Positions 61,039 to 64,000 of a DNA stretch of 64,000 bases are shown here, in pieces; position 1 is the first letter of the stretch, and every line of letters begins with the position of its first letter. The stretch comes from Bradyrhizobium sp. STM 3843. GTDB taxonomy: Bacteria; Pseudomonadota; Alphaproteobacteria; Rhizobiales; Xanthobacteraceae. A program made the position numbers and the translations under genes. The notes under the pieces are model-generated. The model did not search any database and had not been told where the DNA came from. It saw only the letters and a program-made list of their open reading frames with translations. The stretch spans positions 1-64,000 of the forward strand of contig NZ_CAFK01000085.1 of NCBI RefSeq assembly GCF_000239815.1, given 5' to 3'.

Positions 61039-64000
61039 GCGCTGTCTCCAATGCGGCGGCGTCTTTGCCGGCCTGCTTCTTATGCACCAAACTGAACACG
61101 ACGGGAACGAACATCAACGTCGCGAACGTCGCGAAAATCAAACCGCCGACCACGGCGCGGCCGAGCGGCGCATTCTGCTCGCCGCCCTCGCCCAGCGCCA
61201 GCGCCATCGGTGTCATGCCGATGATCATGGCGAGCGCCGTCATCAGCACCGGGCGGAAGCGGACGAAGCCAGCCTCGATCGCGGCGGCCACGGGATCGCC
61301 GAGCTCTTCGTAGCGCTCGCGGGCGAAGCTGATCACCAGCACGCTGTTCGCGGTGGCCACGCCCATGCACATGATGGCCCCGGTCAGCGCCGGCACCGAC
61401 AGCGTGGTGTGGCTGACGAACAGCATCCAGACGATGCCGGCGAGCGCCGCCGGCAGCGCAGTGATGATCACGAACGGATCGGACCAGGACTGGAAGTTGA
61501 CGACGATCAAGAGATAGATCAGCACGACCGCGCCGAGCAGGCCGAACAGGAGCCCTGAGAAGGCGCTGTTCATGGTCTGCACCTGGCCCAGCAGCACCAC
61601 CGAGGAGCCCTTCGGCACCTCCTTGGCCGTGTCGGCGATCACGGCGCGCACGTCGTTGCTGACCGCGCCGAGGTCGCGGCCCTGCGTGGTGGCGTAGATC
61701 TGCACCATCGACTGGATGTCGTATTGCGAGACCACCGCGCTTGAGGTCGAGCGCTTGATGTCGGCGATGCCGCCCAGGATCGGCGCCGACGGCGAATTGG
61801 TCGCGGAGATCGGCAAGGTCTCTAGCTTGCTCAAGGAGTCGATCGCAAATTGCGGCGTCTGCATCACGATCGAATAGGACACGCCGTTGTCGGGATTGAG
61901 ATAATAGGTCGGCGCGACCTGCGAGGAGCCGGCGAGGTTGACCACGAGGCTGTTGGTGACGTCGCGCTCGGTCAGGCCGACATATTGCGCGCGGGTGCGG
62001 TCGACATCGATGTTGAAGGTCGGGTTGCTCGGCGATTGCTGGATGCGCGCGTCCGCAATGCCCGGGATGTGTCTGATGCGGGCGAGCAGCTTGTTGGCAT
62101 AGGCGAAGTTCGCCGCGACATTGGCACCGCGCACCTGCAGGTCGATCGGCGCCGGCGCACCGAAATTGAGGATCTGGCTGACGATGTCCGCGGGGAGGAA
62201 TGCGAAGCTCATGCCGGGAAACTGCCGCGGCAGCTGCTCGCGCAGCGCCTGGACGTATTCTTCGGTCGGGCGATGCCCCTCCTTCAGCTTGATCTGGATG
62301 TCGCCGTCCTGGGCGCCGATCACGCCGGTGTTGTTATAGGTCATGTTGATGCCGGAGATCGGCATGCCGATGTTGTCGGCGAGCGTCTCGATCTCGGATG
62401 GCGGGACGATCCTGCGGATCGCCTTCTGCACGTCTGCGAACTGGTTGGCGCTCTCCTCGATGCGGGTGCCGACCTGGGTGCGCACATGCATCAGGATCGC
62501 GCCGGCATCGACCGACGGGAAGAAGTTGCGGCCGAGATAGGGCACCAGCAGGAACGACAGCCCGACGAAGCCGAGAAAGCCGAGCAGGAACACAGGCCGC
62601 GCCTGCATCGCCAGCGTGAGCAGCCCGCGATAGCCAGCGCGGATGCGCTCGAACCGCGCCTCGAAGCCACGCTGAAACAGTACGAGCGGATTGCGCGTCG
62701 GCGCCGGCCCATGCTCGCCATGGGCGACATGCGGCTTCAAGAGATATTTCGCCATGGTCGGCACCAAAGTGCGCGACAGGATGAACGACCACACCATCGC
62801 GAACATCACCGCTTCCGCCATCGGCACGAACAGGAAGCGGGCGACACCAGTCAGGAAGAACATCGGCACGAACACGATGCAGATGCAGAGCAGCGAGACG
62901 AAGGCCGGTGTCACGATCTGGTTGGCGCCGTCCATGATCGCGGGCTCGACTGCTTTGCCCTGCTCCAGATGCCAGTTGATGTTCTCGATCGTCACCGTGG
63001 CGTCGTCGACGAGGATACCGACCGCGAGCGCGAGCCCGCCGAGCGTCATGATGTTGAGCGTCTCGCCGATCGCAGCCAACATGATGATGGCGCCGAGCAC
63101 CGACAGCGGGATCGAGACTGCGATGATGACGGTCGAGCGCCAGCTCCCGAGGAACAACAGGATCATCACGCTGGTCAGCAGCGCGGCGATCACGCCCTCG
63201 AAGGCAACGCCCGAGATGGCGGAGCGTACGAACACCGACTGGTCGCCGATGAAGCCGATCCGCAAGGCGTCGGGCAATTGATCGCGAACGTCGATCACCT
63301 TCTGCTTGATGCCGGAGATGATGTCGAGCGTCGAGGTGGCGCCGGCCTTCAGCACCATCATCAGCACCGAGCGGTTGCCGTTCACATGCACGATGTTGGT
63401 CTGCGGCGGGTTGCCGTCGCGGACGCTGGCGACGTCGCGGATATAAACCATGGCCCCATTCGCGGCCTTGATCGGCAGGTTGCCGAGATCCTCCAGCTTC
63501 AAAGGCGAGTTGTTGAGCTGGATGTTGTACTCGAACTCGCCGATCTTCTGGGTGCCGACCGGGGTGATCAGGTTTTGCGCGGCGAGCGCATTGGCGACGT
63601 CCTGGCCCGACAGGCCGCGGGCCTGCAGCGCGGTCGGATCGAGGTCGATCTGCACCTGGCGCTGCTTGCCGCCGAATGGATACGGAATCGCCGCACCGGG
63701 AACCGTGACCAGCGGCGTGCGCAGCTGGTTGATGCCGATATCGGCGAGGTTCTGCTCGGTCAGGCCTTCGCCGGACAGCGCCACCTGGATGATCGGCACA
63801 GTGGAGGCGCTGTAGTTTAAGATCAAAGGCGGCGTCGCGCCCGGCGGCATCTGCTTCAGCAGCGTCTGCGAGATCGCGGTGACCTGGGCGTTCGCGGTGC
63901 GGATATCGACGCCCGGCTGGAAGAAGATCTTGATGATGCCGAAGCCGTTATAGGAATTGGCGACGATATGCTCGATGTCGTTGACGGTCGTGGTCAGCGC
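61028..64000 (-). CDS. RND efflux permease (5' end beyond window)
   Basis: 990 residues are present; the N-terminal part, including the first membrane segment, lies outside the window, probably about 40-70 residues. It has two porter/docking loops and the membrane segment with the proton-relay Asp pair in GGLALAVGILVDDATVTIEN. A second half repeats the fold with MNSAFSGLLFGLLGAVVLIY and TALAMIIGMTPMAL. It belongs to the AcrB/MdtB class of drug or solvent exporters. The C-terminus overlaps the adaptor gene by 11 bases. Local regulation is not visible because the promoter is outside. Confidence 0.93.
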   Translation of the reverse strand, partial: ALTTTVNDIEHIVANSYNGFGIIKIFFQPGVDIRTANAQVTAISQTLLKQMPPGATPPLILNYSASTVPIIQVALSGEGLTEQNLADIGINQLRTPLVTVPGAAIPYPFGGKQRQVQIDLDPTALQARGLSGQDVANALAAQNLITPVGTQKIGEFEYNIQLNNSPLKLEDLGNLPIKAANGAMVYIRDVASVRDGNPPQTNIVHVNGNRSVLMMVLKAGATSTLDIISGIKQKVIDVRDQLPDALRIGFIGDQSVFVRSAISGVAFEGVIAALLTSVMILLFLGSWRSTVIIAVSIPLSVLGAIIMLAAIGETLNIMTLGGLALAVGILVDDATVTIENINWHLEQGKAVEPAIMDGANQIVTPAFVSLLCICIVFVPMFFLTGVARFLFVPMAEAVMFAMVWSFILSRTLVPTMAKYLLKPHVAHGEHGPAPTRNPLVLFQRGFEARFERIRAGYRGLLTLAMQARPVFLLGFLGFVGLSFLLVPYLGRNFFPSVDAGAILMHVRTQVGTRIEESANQFADVQKAIRRIVPPSEIETLADNIGMPISGINMTYNNTGVIGAQDGDIQIKLKEGHRPTEEYVQALREQLPRQFPGMSFAFLPADIVSQILNFGAPAPIDLQVRGANVAANFAYANKLLARIRHIPGIADARIQQSPSNPTFNIDVDRTRAQYVGLTERDVTNSLVVNLAGSSQVAPTYYLNPDNGVSYSIVMQTPQFAIDSLSKLETLPISATNSPSAPILGGIADIKRSTSSAVVSQYDIQSMVQIYATTQGRDLGAVSNDVRAVIADTAKEVPKGSSVVLLGQVQTMNSAFSGLLFGLLGAVVLIYLLIVVNFQSWSDPFVIITALPAALAGIVWMLFVSHTTLSVPALTGAIMCMGVATANSVLVISFARERYEELGDPVAAAIEAGFVRFRPVLMTALAMIIGMTPMALALGEGGEQNAPLGRAVVGGLIFATFATLMFVPVVFSLVHKKQAGKDAAALETAHVH

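Noticed and set aside
61850..63820. 656-codon plus-strand frame opposite the RND permease
   Set aside because: Antisense shadow; the permease is unambiguous.

Overview
The window looks like chromosomal DNA of an alphaproteobacterium of the Bradyrhizobium type. GC is high throughout and proteins are rich in Ala, Arg and Gly. Branched-chain amino-acid-type ABC transporters and CoA-thioester enzymes are abundant. Intergenic palindromic repeats ending in GTCATTCCGG/CCGGAATGAC are scattered through it. The genus is inferred from style and recollection, not measured. I see no rRNA, tRNA, CRISPR array, intact insertion sequence or phage gene.

Layout. 0.4-7.7 kb (minus): a three-gene operon of a transglutaminase/DUF2126 protein, a circularly permuted ATP-grasp/alpha-E protein and a second transglutaminase, followed by a small secreted protein; this is a predicted, poorly characterised peptide-synthesis system. 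8.3 kb: a small basic protein behind a good promoter. 8.5-16.7 kb (minus): Liv-type uptake system (with a LivM-LivG fusion) running into an LDH2-type dehydrogenase, an HpcH/HpaI aldolase and an altronate-dehydratase-family enzyme. 17.0-22.9 kb: hpaR and a divergent lower homoprotocatechuate pathway (hpaH, hpaF, hpaE, an FAH-family enzyme, a ThDP enzyme) without a ring-cleavage dioxygenase. 22.9-25.7 kb: MFS transporter, AlkB and a second 2-oxoglutarate oxygenase. 26.0-32.0 kb: amidase plus a second complete Liv system.

32.2-34.8 kb: zinc-ribbon/thiolase-like/SDR set for CoA thioesters. 35.0-42.9 kb: exported SMP-30-type protein, PEP carboxylase, a divergent dienoyl-CoA isomerase/reductase-like pair, and an exported phytase-like protein closed by a clear terminator. 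43.0-48.7 kb: acyl-CoA dehydrogenase, three-gene crotonase/phosphotransferase/DUF6285 operon and SDR that together resemble the lva (4-hydroxyacyl-CoA) pathway. 48.9-56.9 kb: assorted hydrolases, flavin reductase, YghU-type glutathione enzyme, thiolase-like protein, J-domain/TPR membrane protein and MBL-fold enzyme, separated by repeat-rich gaps. 57.4 kb: apparent tail of a lost chemoreceptor gene. 57.6-59.6 kb: exported epoxide-hydrolase-like enzyme divergent from a TetR regulator, with two tandem operators between them. 59.8-64.0 kb: RND efflux adaptor and permease, the permease running off the window.

The window reads as a catabolic stretch: uptake of small organic acids or amides, aromatic-acid and fatty-acid side pathways feeding acyl-CoA and C4 metabolism, and local one-component regulators. 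The most interesting regions are the ATP-grasp/transglutaminase operon, the lva-like module, the tandem TetR operators and several structured intergenic elements.
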